NCBI RefSeq assembly: GCF_027921745.1 | Contig: NC_079240.1 | Coordinates: 55,001 to 119,000 of the forward strand | DNA: 64,000 bases | From: Schizosaccharomyces osmophilus | Lineage: Eukaryota > Ascomycota > Schizosaccharomycetes > Schizosaccharomycetales > Schizosaccharomycetaceae | Direction: 5' to 3' | Part shown: in pieces, positions 43,151 to 53,519 of the stretch | Position numbering within the stretch: the stretch's first letter is position 1 | How the letters are laid out: every line of letters begins with the position of its first letter | The notes under the pieces: model-generated | Databases searched by the model: none | Told to the model about the DNA's origin: nothing | What the model saw: the letters and a program-made list of their open reading frames with translations, nothing else | Made by a program: the position numbers and the translations under genes

Positions 43151-43364
43151 AAAATTAGTGTCGTTTATTTAGCTAGTCCGTGGGCTTTGAAAATACTGAA
43201 TTATAAACTAAGTAGAGCCCAATTTATACAAATACAATTTTTTACAACCCTTAAATCATACACTGAGCACTATAATTATATAGCGTAATATTCTAGCTGT
43301 GACAATATAATTAAATTTTGTTATAAGATAATATATATAATGTTAACAATCTCACATTATGACA
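43120..43364 (+). mobile_element. Possible second degraded LTR, forward orientation
   Basis: The string GGATCTG followed by TTTATTTAGCTAG (about 43138-43175) and the terminal TTATGACA at 43364 match landmarks of the LTR family in order and spacing. The rest is diverged, so this is a weak call of an old copy. Confidence 0.35.
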
Positions 43365-43502
43365 GAGAATGACAAAGCAAAACATCAACACACAACACAT
43401 ACCTTCAGCTTAAGGGTGTCGCCTGGAATTAGCACAGGCTTGAAGAAGTATATGTTACCGATTTAAAAAGTATTTATAGACTAATCAATTGGTTTTCGCA
43501 CA

Positions 43503-44881
43503 ATGGAGGTTCCCGTTGAAGAATTAAAAAAGGAATTCCAAATTGGAATTATCGGATTTGGGGATATGGGTCGCCTATATGCCGAACGATTCAGTCAAGC
43601 TGGGTGGATGTAAGTAAAACAGATCTAAAAGTTTCAAATTGTTTGACCACCGTACTCATAGTTATTAGTGTTAACGTGTGCGACCGGAAGGAAAATTTTG
43701 AAACAGTAAAGGAGAGATGCGAAGGAACCAATATAAATGCCCTGCAAGATGGATTTGAAGTCTCACGGAAAAGTGACTATATTCTATATAGTGTCGAATC
43801 TGAGTATCTCGATCGTATCGTTGGCATGTATGGACCAGCAACGAAAGTGGGTTCCATCGTCGGAGGACAGTCATCTTGCAAATCTCCGGAAATTCGAGCT
43901 TTTGAGAAGTACCTTCCCAAAGACGTGGAGATTATTTCTTGCCATTCAATGCACGGCCCGCGAGTAAATCCCCAATCTCAGCCATTAGTAATAATTCGCC
44001 ATCGTGCAAAGGATAGAAGCTTCGAAATTGTGAAAGAAATCCTTTCTTGTCTCCAATCTTCAGTTGTTTTTCTAACAGCCGAAGAACATGATCGGATCAC
44101 TGCAGACACTCAGGCTGTAACTCACGCTGCATTCCTCGCTATGGGTATGGCATGGCGCGCGAACAATCAATATCCTTGGGATATAAATCGCTGGTGTGGA
44201 GGGATTGAAAATATTAAAATGAACCTATCTATGCGAATATATTCTAGTAAATGGCACGTTTATGCTGGTCTTGCTATCCTTAATCCTGATGCTAGAAAAC
44301 AAATTAAGCAGTACGCGACTTCTGTCACTGAACTTTTTAAGCTCGCCATAAGTGGGAAGGCACAAGAATTTGAAAATAGAGTTCGTAATGCTGGAAAATT
44401 TGTGTTTGGGGAAGAAAATAATGGCGCCTCCAGTGGATTATTGTTGAGTGACGAACTTTTGGATCAATATAGTATATCGAACGTACCTAATGACAAGTCT
44501 GTCGGTAATAGCCACTTGAGCATTCTAGCGATTGTTGACTCTTGGTGGAAATTAGGCATTCATCCTCAAAAACACATGATTTGCTCAACTCCATTGTTTC
44601 GACTTTGGGTTGGTGTATCAGAATATGTATTCTGTAATCCCGACCTTTTAACCAGCTGCATTTACACAGCGACTAAGCACAATGAGTTCTGTCCTGATGA
44701 TTTGGAGTTTGTACTCTCAGCAAGATCATGGTCAGAACATGTCGAGCAAGGTGATTTTGAGAATTACAAAAAGCAATTTGTTAAAATCCAGGATTATTTC
44801 CGACCTAGGTTTGAAGAAGCGACAAAGGTGGGCAATGCCATGATTAAAAAGCTTCTTGAAAACCTAAAGAGAACCGCTTGA
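43503..44881 (+). CDS. tyr1: Prephenate dehydrogenase (NADP+)
   Basis: Two exons, 43503-43609 and 43669-44881, join across a 59-nt intron (donor GTAAGT, acceptor TAG) to give 439 residues. The enzyme oxidatively decarboxylates prephenate to 4-hydroxyphenylpyruvate in tyrosine synthesis. The Rossmann motif GIIGFGDMGRLYAERF is split from the next strand (NVCDR) by the intron, so the exon 1 start is needed for function. The SCHSMHGPRV segment holds the conserved catalytic-site histidine. The C-terminal two-thirds is the helical dimerisation and substrate domain. S. pombe SPCC1494.04c (tyr1) is the counterpart I recall. LTR remnants end only about 140 bp upstream of the start codon. Confidence 0.93.
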
Positions 44882-45301
44882 GCTGCTTCAAATAACTTCA
44901 AGATATTTTTGTTTTATAATGATTGATTCTTTTATTATTGGTTGTTTTATAGGTAGATAAATTAATAATCGCTCTTTAACATCAACCAGCTTAAACATTT
45001 AAAGTTAGCAAAAACAACAGATTCAATTCGACAGACTTCATTCATCTTGCTATGGGTAATTAAAAATAAAGACATAACCGACTAAATATTAGATATCAAT
45101 AAATATAAATAAAATAAAGGAAAAGCAATAATTAACAATCACTCAACGTTTTCTAAAAGCCAAAAATGGGAAGGGATGTTTTTAACAAAATGAGTAACAC
45201 AGGAACAACAATGGTAATCCAAAAGGAGATATGACGGTGATTTTTTTAAAAACTTAACTTTTAGACAAAAGAGAACACAGCCGATAAAGAGAAATGTGAA
45301 T
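44882..45301. other. Convergent spacer, tyr1 / arz1
   Basis: Holds the 3' UTRs of the two converging genes. AT-rich, no other feature. Confidence 0.45.
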
Positions 45302-46792
45302 TTACTCGAGCGCTTTACCATCCTTATCCACCAAGACGAGTAAAGCCAGAATATTTTGCTTTAATTCATTAGCAAACTTAGGGTCGTTAGAGTATGACTT
45401 TAAAATCTCATAAGCCGAAGACAAACGGATTGTTTCGGACAAGCCAGCAAATCCGTGCTTGATCATTAAAATTGCAACAAAAACAGCTTCTCCGGTAACA
45501 ATGGGATAATTATTAACCATAGTTATGGTTGCCAGAACGCTGTCATGGAAAATAGCAATGTTCTTTTCCAAAAATTGACGAATGTTTTGGGATAAATTGG
45601 GCATGATTAAAGCATGCTTCATAAAAGCCAAGATAGCTCTGTTACTTTCAAGGGCAAGGTTTGCATCTGGACTTTTGGAGCATTCGCGTAATTTATCAAA
45701 GCGTTCAGGCTCCTTTATTAATTTATAAAGAATGTAAGGCATCGAAAGACGAATCATACTTACAGAAAGGTAATGCAACTGTGAAAAACTGCTACGCAAC
45801 ATCTTATCCTGAAGAAGCAAAGATCTGGCAGCGAAATGGTTCCGAGAGGACAGAGGTATCATAAAATGTCTCAAAGCAGCTGAACAAGCATAGATCTTAC
45901 CAACATTATCATCAATCCTCTTTTCTTTGAGGACGCAAGCAACAAGGATTTCCGGAAAGTTCTCACGGAAAAGAGCCTTTGAGATATGGTCGTTTCTGGT
46001 GAGATTTCCAATGAAAAGCGCTGCCATCGTTGTGCGAGCGGAATCGTCTGAAAGTAAAAACTTTTTGAGATAATCAAGAAACGTGCTATTCTGATGAAGG
46101 CTGGTAGAGAAGACTTCATTGTGTTCAGCGATACGCGGGAAAAGGTTTAAAATGGGAATTCTTTGAGAAAAATCACGTTGCATCAATACCAGTTCAATGG
46201 ATTCGATTAAGAGATCAGGATCGTTTGCAAAGGATATACAGATATTTGGATTGTCAAATGCTTTCGTAAAAATAGAATACGAATCAATTTCTAATCGGGT
46301 CATAGAAGGCAGAACATGCAATCCAGCGAAGACCAAAGTCGCATCTTTAGAAAACGGATACAATAGCTCACAAATGACAGAAAGCATATTAATGAACGGA
46401 GCACGTAACTTGTGCTGCCAATCAATCCAATATGTAATTGCAAGATGCAAGATTTCAGTTTCAGCAACCCTTGCTTGATATTTTTTTGAGTCTAAAATAC
46501 AGTTATGGATTACAGCAAAAGCAAGAGCAGAATTATCATCTGCTTTAGCACAATATATCTTCATCATATCGAGACCTTTATTATCAAAGAAGGTAGCACG
46601 ATTGTCATCTTCTTCGCTACAAGAATTTGCTAAAAATCTCAGACACTGCTTATGAATGCATTCATTTAACGATATTTCCATGAGCTTATCCAGTGCCTTT
46701 GGAATATATTCTCGAAGCAGAAGGCGCTCATCAGCGTTTTTTGAACGATCTGCTAACGTTTGATACAACTGTGCATCATCAGCAATCGTCAT
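45302..46792 (-). CDS. arz1: Armadillo-repeat protein Arz1 (Smg GDS-like)
   Basis: A complete, intronless 496-residue all-helical protein with repeated armadillo-like units of about 40 residues through most of its length (for example LANSCSEEDDNRATFFDNKG and FIGNLTRNDHISKALFRENF). The pattern of short acidic and hydrophobic helices fits the SmgGDS group, which chaperones small GTPases. The S. pombe relative arz1 (SPCC1494.03, as I recall) is a target of the RNA-binding protein Zfs1. The call rests on repeat pattern and gene order; no enzymatic motif exists. Confidence 0.8.
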   Translation of the reverse strand: MTIADDAQLYQTLADRSKNADERLLLREYIPKALDKLMEISLNECIHKQCLRFLANSCSEEDDNRATFFDNKGLDMMKIYCAKADDNSALAFAVIHNCILDSKKYQARVAETEILHLAITYWIDWQHKLRAPFINMLSVICELLYPFSKDATLVFAGLHVLPSMTRLEIDSYSIFTKAFDNPNICISFANDPDLLIESIELVLMQRDFSQRIPILNLFPRIAEHNEVFSTSLHQNSTFLDYLKKFLLSDDSARTTMAALFIGNLTRNDHISKALFRENFPEILVACVLKEKRIDDNVGKIYACSAALRHFMIPLSSRNHFAARSLLLQDKMLRSSFSQLHYLSVSMIRLSMPYILYKLIKEPERFDKLRECSKSPDANLALESNRAILAFMKHALIMPNLSQNIRQFLEKNIAIFHDSVLATITMVNNYPIVTGEAVFVAILMIKHGFAGLSETIRLSSAYEILKSYSNDPKFANELKQNILALLVLVDKDGKALE

Positions 46793-47149
46793 TCTTCTTA
46801 AAATACTTTCTCAATCTCCGCTTTGAGAATGTTAATTCGACTTTCTTGTTAACTGTATTCTTTCTTTTTCTTGAATTCAATACACGCAAACCCCTTTAAA
46901 AAATATTCCAAATCCTCAAATGTACACCCTCTGTGTTGGTGGATGATGGAAACAAACTAAGAACAATGAGGACATAAGTTCGCATCCTCATGGCGCACTA
47001 TCGTGTTTTCCGTTTTCCAACGTAAATTATAAAATATTGTTGTCGTTGTTATATATATTACTAAAGGGGTGGCTGTAATGAGATGTTAAGCATACAATAC
47101 AAGGACGAAACATAAGACTTGGTATAGCTTTTCAAACTTGTACTTTACA
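46793..47149. promoter_or_regulatory. Shared promoter, arz1 / taf13
   Basis: A divergent 357-bp region. No specific element assigned. Confidence 0.45.
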
Positions 47150-47691
47150 ATGAGTATGGAATCTCGTCGTGGACGTCCTCCTACCCGGAGACAGCACCTA
47201 TTTACAAAAGACTGTAAGTAAAATTGGTCTTATATCTGTCTATAGACACTATAATATATTCTGAAAGCTACAATCGGATATTTCAAGAATTTGGATGCTT
47301 CTATTGCTTTGGGTGCAGACTTATGCACTTTTATAGAAATTTCTCTAACTCATGGATAGTGAAGTCTCTTATGTACGCTTTTGGAGACGATCTAAATCCT
47401 GCTCCCGACAGTGTAAATGTCTTGGAAGAAATTGTCGTTGACTATATTAATGAAATGGTAAGTTACAAAGCAATTGTATCTATTTTTAACCTGTTCTAAG
47501 GGCTAACATTTATTTAGTGCCTAGAGGCGGCTCGAATTGCTGGCAATCGCAACAAAGTAAAGGTGGACGATTTCAAATTTGCACTCCGAAACGACCCTAA
47601 GAAGCTTGGCCGTGTTGAAGAACTACTGGTTCTTCAAAAGATGATTGCAGATACGAGAAATGTTATGAAGTACAACAAAGACCATTTTTAA
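47150..47691 (+). CDS. taf13: TFIID subunit Taf13
   Basis: Three exons, 47150-47213, 47360-47457 and 47518-47691, join across introns of 146 and 60 nt (donors GTAAGT, acceptors TAG) to give 111 residues. The result reads FTKDLKSLMYAFGDD, then LNPAPDSVNVLEEIVVDYIN, then EMCLEAARIAGNRNKVKVDD, a full Taf13 histone fold. It ends in a basic FALRNDPKKLGRVEELL helix. It pairs with Taf11 in TFIID and helps load TBP at Pol II promoters. The middle exon is only 98 nt. S. pombe SPCC1494.02c is the counterpart I recall. Confidence 0.95.
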
Positions 47692-47913
47692 TCTCATTTG
47701 TTGATGTTCTTTATTCTATATGAGACGGCATGCCATGTTATTATTCCTAGTTGATTCCTTGTTTGATTTTTGGTCTTGTAACTTTTCCTCACGGATCTTT
47801 TCCATTCAGTACCGTGCTCTAAACATTTTTCTCCTTTTGTATTTTTAGTTCAAGTTAGTATTTATGGGCTTAATGAAATCTCAAAAAATATATATAAAGA
47901 GAAGAAATAAAAA

Positions 47914-48120
47914 ATGTCCAAAGAATTGGTAAAACCTTACGAATCGGATCAAGTCAAACTGACCTTCGTAAAGAGGTAATTAATATCATTTCAGAATCCA
48001 GTAATCATAAAAACAGTATCATCTAAACTATGATTTATAGTTAAAAGAAGTTATCGCCAGACTTCTTCTCAATTCAAGGAAGGAACCAAACCAAATGGTG
48101 ATAGCTCAATTCCGATTTAG
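47914..48120 (+). CDS. Possible very small spliced gene (43-44 residues)
   Basis: An ATG preceded by TATATATAAAG and an A-rich leader opens a 62-nt exon (MSKELVKPYESDQVKLTFVK). It ends at a GAG/GTAATT donor. Splicing to AAAAG (48047) or AAGAAG (48050) gives an in-frame second exon, RQTSSQFKEGTKPNGDSSIP, ending at TAG 48118. The two acceptors form a NAGNAG pair that would add or drop one residue. However, an earlier AG (48040) would give an early stop, and acceptors close to the branch point are usually favoured. I do not recognise the protein. Confidence 0.35.
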
Positions 48121-48389
48121 GTTTCATAAAACAAGAATACTAACAACTTGTCTTTTTTTTTTTGTTATTAAAAGATTGATTAAAGGTTACTTATAGGATA
48201 GGAAACAACGCATTCCTGTTGTAAAATAAAAGTGACTTTAAACTATTAAAAAACGAATATCTGTTTAAAAAAAATTTGTGTTTTATTTAGCAAGAAGGGC
48301 TTTCCTCTTAATTTTATTAAATAAAAAAGACAAAAAGAAACAAGGAAAACTCCAATATTTACATTTTCATGTACAACGGTCTCTAGTCT

Positions 48390-50678
48390 TTAGCCATGAT
48401 AATGATGGTTGGAGGTTTCACACATTGGAGGATCGTTCCATTTCAAGCATGGTTCAGGCTCATGCGTGGTCACCTCATGCTCGTCACAACAACAGCATTC
48501 AATGTTTTGTACATAGTCCATACTCAACGCCTCCAAAGCCAACATTCTTTCTTCCGATACAGGATTAGCTAAACAAAAGAAGAGACGCTGCATAGGCTCA
48601 GGCAAATCGCAAACGGGTTTCAAATATGGTAGAGTCTTGGAAACCCTGATATTTTGAACATCGCACATAAGATTATACTCACGCCAAGCCTTTAAATACT
48701 TATTATAAAGCTGATCAGTCGTTACGGCTTTTCGAAATGGATATGTGCGGAAGTAGATAGTATGGATAACAATCGCGCACGACCACATATCCGCATAAAA
48801 GGCGTTATAAGATCCAGGAGTTAAAATTTCAGGTGCCATAAATGGATCGCTTCCAAATACACCATTACTTTGAGACAAAGCTGATGGAAGCTTTTCTGTA
48901 TTGCCAGGATCACATAGAACATCACAAGCTCCAAAATCTGTAATACGTAGAGCTCCGTTGCTAGTAATTAAGATATTTTCAGGCTTTAAATCTCGATGCG
49001 CTATACCCTGAGAATGAATGTAAGCAACTCCTCGTAAAATCTGCTTAACCATGCACTCAAAATCCCTTCGAGTGAGCCGGTCATGACGGTTACTAATTAA
49101 ACTAAGCAAATCACCCTTAGGACAAAAGTCCATTATTATGCACCAAGTGTCACTATAGAGAGGGAATATATGAGAATCTAAACATAGATCGTAAGCTTTC
49201 ACAACGTTCGGATGCTCCATTCTACATTGCACAAGCCACTCAGATGTTAATTTTGAGATGTAGAAGCTTTCTGATTCATCATCAGCCTTTCGACGGTAAG
49301 CTTTAATTGCAAACCTCAATTTCTTTTCATTCTCTTTCGGATTTTTCAAGCTGACGCAGCGGATAACCGCAGTAGCACCACTTCCGAGATCTTTAGTTTC
49401 TTCAAGTAAAACGTATTTCGAGCTCAACCGAGGAACGACACGCTTGGCGTAAGGCGGGACATAGGTAGGTCTTAACTTTCTAGGTACTTGTTCAATGTTT
49501 TTTGGTTTCACAAGTTGATAATCTGATCCCTGATTTGTGCCAGCACCTTCTGAAGAAGGTTGGTTTCCAGAAGCCCCATTTGCATTGGTTTGGGAAGAAG
49601 TATCTTGTTTCTTGTATCCAGGGCTAAAAGGATTGGCGGGATTGATACATTCGAAACCTGTTCCTTGTGGGGTCATGTTTAGGCTGCCACTAACAGCATA
49701 AGTATAGCAGTCATACTCGGGAGAATGAGGCCAAGATTCGTAAGAAGTATTGAGGTAAGGGTTCCTTTGTCGGGGGACTAGCGGTTTTCCAGGACCCGGG
49801 CGAAAACCGTTGGAAGTAACGGAGGATTGAGAGGGGCTTTTTGAAGAATGAGGAGTGCTGGCAGGTGAGCCAGAGGTAGGGGAAGCATGGAGGGGAGTGT
49901 CAAAGAATCCACCAGCACGCGGTTTATTTTTACCATTCGAACGAATGTCCATGGGTTTAGAAGAAGTGGGAAACTCGGAAGAGCGCGAGACCCTATTCGC
50001 ATCATTATCAGCAATTCCAGGTGGTGATCGAGACGCTTTGGGATGGATGGCAGAACTGGCGCGTTTGGGGACGTCATGAGGTTTCGAGACAGCGCTGGGT
50101 TTGGTTTTGTCGGATTGCAAATAATGGTGAGAATTACTTTTTTGAATACCTTGGGAAGGTTTCTGATCGGGAGGAGAAGCATCGGAGGAAGGGTGCTTAT
50201 GTAAAATATGCTGATTAATGAATGAGCCAATACCTTTTGAGGGGCTTTGCGAAGACTTTCCACGAGAAGGATGTATAGCCTTTTCAAACAAAGACTTCAC
50301 TCCAGAATGGTGTTGAGGGCCTCCAGAAGAGTTCGGATGGATAGGGACCGGTCGGGCGGGAGTCTCGGTTCGTTGATGAGCGTCTGATTCTCGAAGAGGA
50401 GGAGACTCACGGGGAGTATCAGGAACATGAGCCATAGAATCGTTCGTGGGGCCATAGCGAGTTTCTTGTGGAGTTTGTCTATCAACCGAGCCGGGTCTCA
50501 ATTGACCAGAGTTTTTTCGGCTCAAAATATTATGTTTAATTTTTGAAAATCCTTTTCGCAACGGGGAAGGTACGGGAGTGGTAGATTGATTTCGACTTCT
50601 TAATATCGTTTCAGCATCCGTACCTTCGGGAACGCTTCCCTGATTCCCCAAGCCAGACAAAGGTTTGTCTCCCGACAT
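48390..50678 (-). CDS. Serine/threonine protein kinase, HAL/Npr1 type
   Basis: A complete, intronless 762-residue kinase. The first 400 residues are a low-complexity regulatory tail rich in Ser, Pro and Gln. The kinase domain starts at a Gly-rich GSGATAVIRC loop and includes the lysine of FAIKAYRR, HRDLKPEN (561-568), TDFGACD and the APE region MAPEILTPG. Such kinases (S. cerevisiae Hal4/Hal5/Npr1) tune potassium, amino acid and other transporters at the plasma membrane. I recall S. pombe SPCC70.05c at this position; Hal4 proper is a different S. pombe gene. The C-terminus ends with an unusual Cys- and His-rich tail (NIECCCCDEHEVTTHE) that may bind metal or be lipid-modified. Confidence 0.88.
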   Translation of the reverse strand: MSGDKPLSGLGNQGSVPEGTDAETILRSRNQSTTPVPSPLRKGFSKIKHNILSRKNSGQLRPGSVDRQTPQETRYGPTNDSMAHVPDTPRESPPLRESDAHQRTETPARPVPIHPNSSGGPQHHSGVKSLFEKAIHPSRGKSSQSPSKGIGSFINQHILHKHPSSDASPPDQKPSQGIQKSNSHHYLQSDKTKPSAVSKPHDVPKRASSAIHPKASRSPPGIADNDANRVSRSSEFPTSSKPMDIRSNGKNKPRAGGFFDTPLHASPTSGSPASTPHSSKSPSQSSVTSNGFRPGPGKPLVPRQRNPYLNTSYESWPHSPEYDCYTYAVSGSLNMTPQGTGFECINPANPFSPGYKKQDTSSQTNANGASGNQPSSEGAGTNQGSDYQLVKPKNIEQVPRKLRPTYVPPYAKRVVPRLSSKYVLLEETKDLGSGATAVIRCVSLKNPKENEKKLRFAIKAYRRKADDESESFYISKLTSEWLVQCRMEHPNVVKAYDLCLDSHIFPLYSDTWCIIMDFCPKGDLLSLISNRHDRLTRRDFECMVKQILRGVAYIHSQGIAHRDLKPENILITSNGALRITDFGACDVLCDPGNTEKLPSALSQSNGVFGSDPFMAPEILTPGSYNAFYADMWSCAIVIHTIYFRTYPFRKAVTTDQLYNKYLKAWREYNLMCDVQNIRVSKTLPYLKPVCDLPEPMQRLFFCLANPVSEERMLALEALSMDYVQNIECCCCDEHEVTTHEPEPCLKWNDPPMCETSNHHYHG

Positions 50679-53519
50679 TTTGAAATTGAACTAAAGTATA
50701 TATAAAAGGAGAGCAAATTCAGTAGGACAGTTTTATAACGAAACGCACGATTTCGAGTAAGAAGAGCTAGAGAAAACGGTGCAACCTAGAAATGTTAGAG
50801 CCTTTTGAGCGATAAGAAAGGGGGGTGAAAATGATTTTAAGAATAAGACAACAAAAGGACAAACTGGAATTAACAAGGAGTCTGTCACTCAAAAAGATAC
50901 CAGAGATGCTGTGGTCTGGAAGAAGAGGACGAAATGAAATGAACAAGAAATAAGTAAAACAAATAATTGAAATCACAGAACAGACAAGGACAAAAAAGAC
51001 ACGTGCTAAGGATCAAAGAAAAAGCAACGACAACAATTACAAACAAAAATAGAAGGAAAAAGGGAAACCAACGTCTGACTTTGGATTATAAGTAAACTGG
51101 CAGAAGAAAGAAGAGTTAAAGCTGGTGAGAGATTACTCTAATACTGATAGTAACATCCAAAGTAATGAATTCTTAAAGGCTTGAATTGGTTCTAAAAGAA
51201 ATCAACAGATAAGTGCGTTCTCTGCACACGAACGATGGGCCAATTCGATGCACAAAATGCGTACAACTGAGACTTTGGATAAGTGCAAATAAAAGGACTT
51301 TGTCAATTTATGTTTCTATTCGTATGCTTCAATCTTGGAAAAACAAGTGACAGGATAGAAAACAGAAACAGCAACACGAAAAGGCACAGTGAGAGCCTTT
51401 AGCTGTAAAAGAACAAAAGCAACAGAAACAATCGGGGGAAGCAACAAATGGGAAGAAGGAAAAACAAAAAGAAAATTACAAAGCAAGAGCGATTTCAGCA
51501 AATCAATTGCCCAACTCTAGAATATACGGCAAACCCTTAAAATTTTCAGCAAACAATGGTTAAAAATTCAATAATACAAAATATGGAAAGGAAAGGACAG
51601 ACGGCAAGTGTGTTGGTAGACTTAAAGGCACATATTATACCGATACCAAATAATTAGGGTTGACGTCTTCTTGGTGGAAGCAACCAACTAGGAAGAGTAG
51701 CGTTAGCTAAGGTAGTAGGGTAAGGAAAGAGAACTTTGGAGAAGTGCAAGGAAGAGAGAAAGGAAAGAGCATATAGACAGAAAAGAGAGAAGATAAATTA
51801 AAGATGGAAGTGTATGGAGTACAAAAAGCGAAAAATCAATCCGCAAAAAAAAAAGCGACAACGAAGTCACGACGTAATGATGTAAACAAAAGAAAAGTAG
51901 TCATCGTTAGAGGGAATCTCATAAAGTTTGCCAGTTGAACACAGGAAATTAAGCTTTGCAATAGTATTAGAGATGCGTATTGAATAGGACTTTGTAGTAC
52001 GAGGTGTGGCTCAAAGATTGACGTAGAGAGATGAGAGCGAAAAGCTAGTAGAGAGAGCATCTATACGGAGAGAAGAATACAAACAAACAAACAAAAGAGA
52101 AGAGAAGAGAAGAAAAGAAAAAAAAGAAAAAAAAAAAGAAAAAAAAAACATGATTAGTAGCATAGAAAGCGTAGCCAGTTTGCGAGAAATAAAAGGTTAG
52201 ACGCTTCCTCAAAAGTGTTTAAGGAAACATTGCAAAGAACAAAGGGGGAACGACTGGTCAAAGGTAGTAACGAAAGAAAAGAAAAGAAATCTATCTATTT
52301 CAGCTAGCTGTAGGTTTTTGTTTGTTTCGAGAAAGGTTCCAAGAGTGGATCGGTAGATGATCTGATAAATAGGAGCAATGAATGTCCAAAAATAAACAAG
52401 CTTTTCATATAAAAGAACTGGAAAAGAATAAAAAAAGAAGAAGGAAGGAAGAATAGTTAAAAATTCTCTTGCATCGTCTTAATCGTCTCGTGCATGTCTC
52501 TGGAACCGTTGATGAGAATAATCTATTCCTGTTTGGTTCAGCTTTTTGCTTGCTTTGAAAGGTAAATAGTCTTTTTTTTGAGAGATAGCATCATAGTTCT
52601 CCAGTAGAAACTCTATGAAAGGAACCATCGGCTTTTTTGTCAACTAGCTTGAAGCAAATCAGCAAGAGGATGTCGAGCGTTCCATACGCAACACCAAAGC
52701 GAAAAGGAATCTTGAAAAAAATTAATATAAGATGGAGCTCATACCAGTGGTATGCTTGTAATTTGTAACCCGTTCATCCTATCTTGTTTACATTTATAAC
52801 CCAGGTAGATGAAACTGATTCTCTGTACTTGTCATCTTCAGATTCCTAAAACAATAATCAATTCTTTCCTTTCCTAAAAGTCGCTCCACAGCATTCGTGC
52901 CTTTGTTTTTAATCCATTTTCGAAACCCATCAGACAATTCTCCCATTTGTATTTTCCAATCGTAGTCTTGTTCATTTTCATTTGCCCTTCCCTAACTTTA
53001 ACTCTGGAGGAAAAAGAAAAAAAGAAACTATCTACATCAACCCAATCCATACTACCCATTTCCAAGCTCTATTCTCTACATGCCTTGACCACTTCTCAAC
53101 CAATTCACATACATCTTTCTTCCGAGTGTTTTTTCAATCCTATTTTCTTTTTTGGATTAACTCGCTTTATTTGACTTTGACACAATTCATGTTTGGTGGT
53201 CTTTCGACAAGTTGTTGTGTTTCACCCATCATACATTGACTGTTTGTTGGGCATAATTTCAATCCCTTAGTTTTACTCCAATTCGTTATTCCTATTCTGT
53301 TATTTTCTGCAAAGGTAAGTTTTCATTGTTTGTTGTTAGAACATATGTGGTAGGAAGGCAGCATGCATGTTCACGGAATGGTTCTGAATCGCAAACTTGT
53401 ACAATAATTCTTCCCGTGGATGGAACCCTTGATGAATTCTTTTCCAACTCGAACAACCATCCTTTTCGCGATCCCTATCATATTCCTCTGTCTAACAAGA
53501 TTTGCTTTAGGATCGGTAC
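50679..53519. promoter_or_regulatory. Long divergent region with purine-rich tract
   Basis: About 2.8 kb between divergent genes. From roughly 50780 to 52500 the plus strand is purine-rich (AGAAAAGAAAGGA-type blocks, densest at 52080-52150), so the kinase transcript would have a long pyrimidine-rich 5' leader. No supportable gene was found inside. Short frames at 52947-53239 and 53326-53523 lie in the likely promoter or leader of the SAC3-domain gene. Confidence 0.5.
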
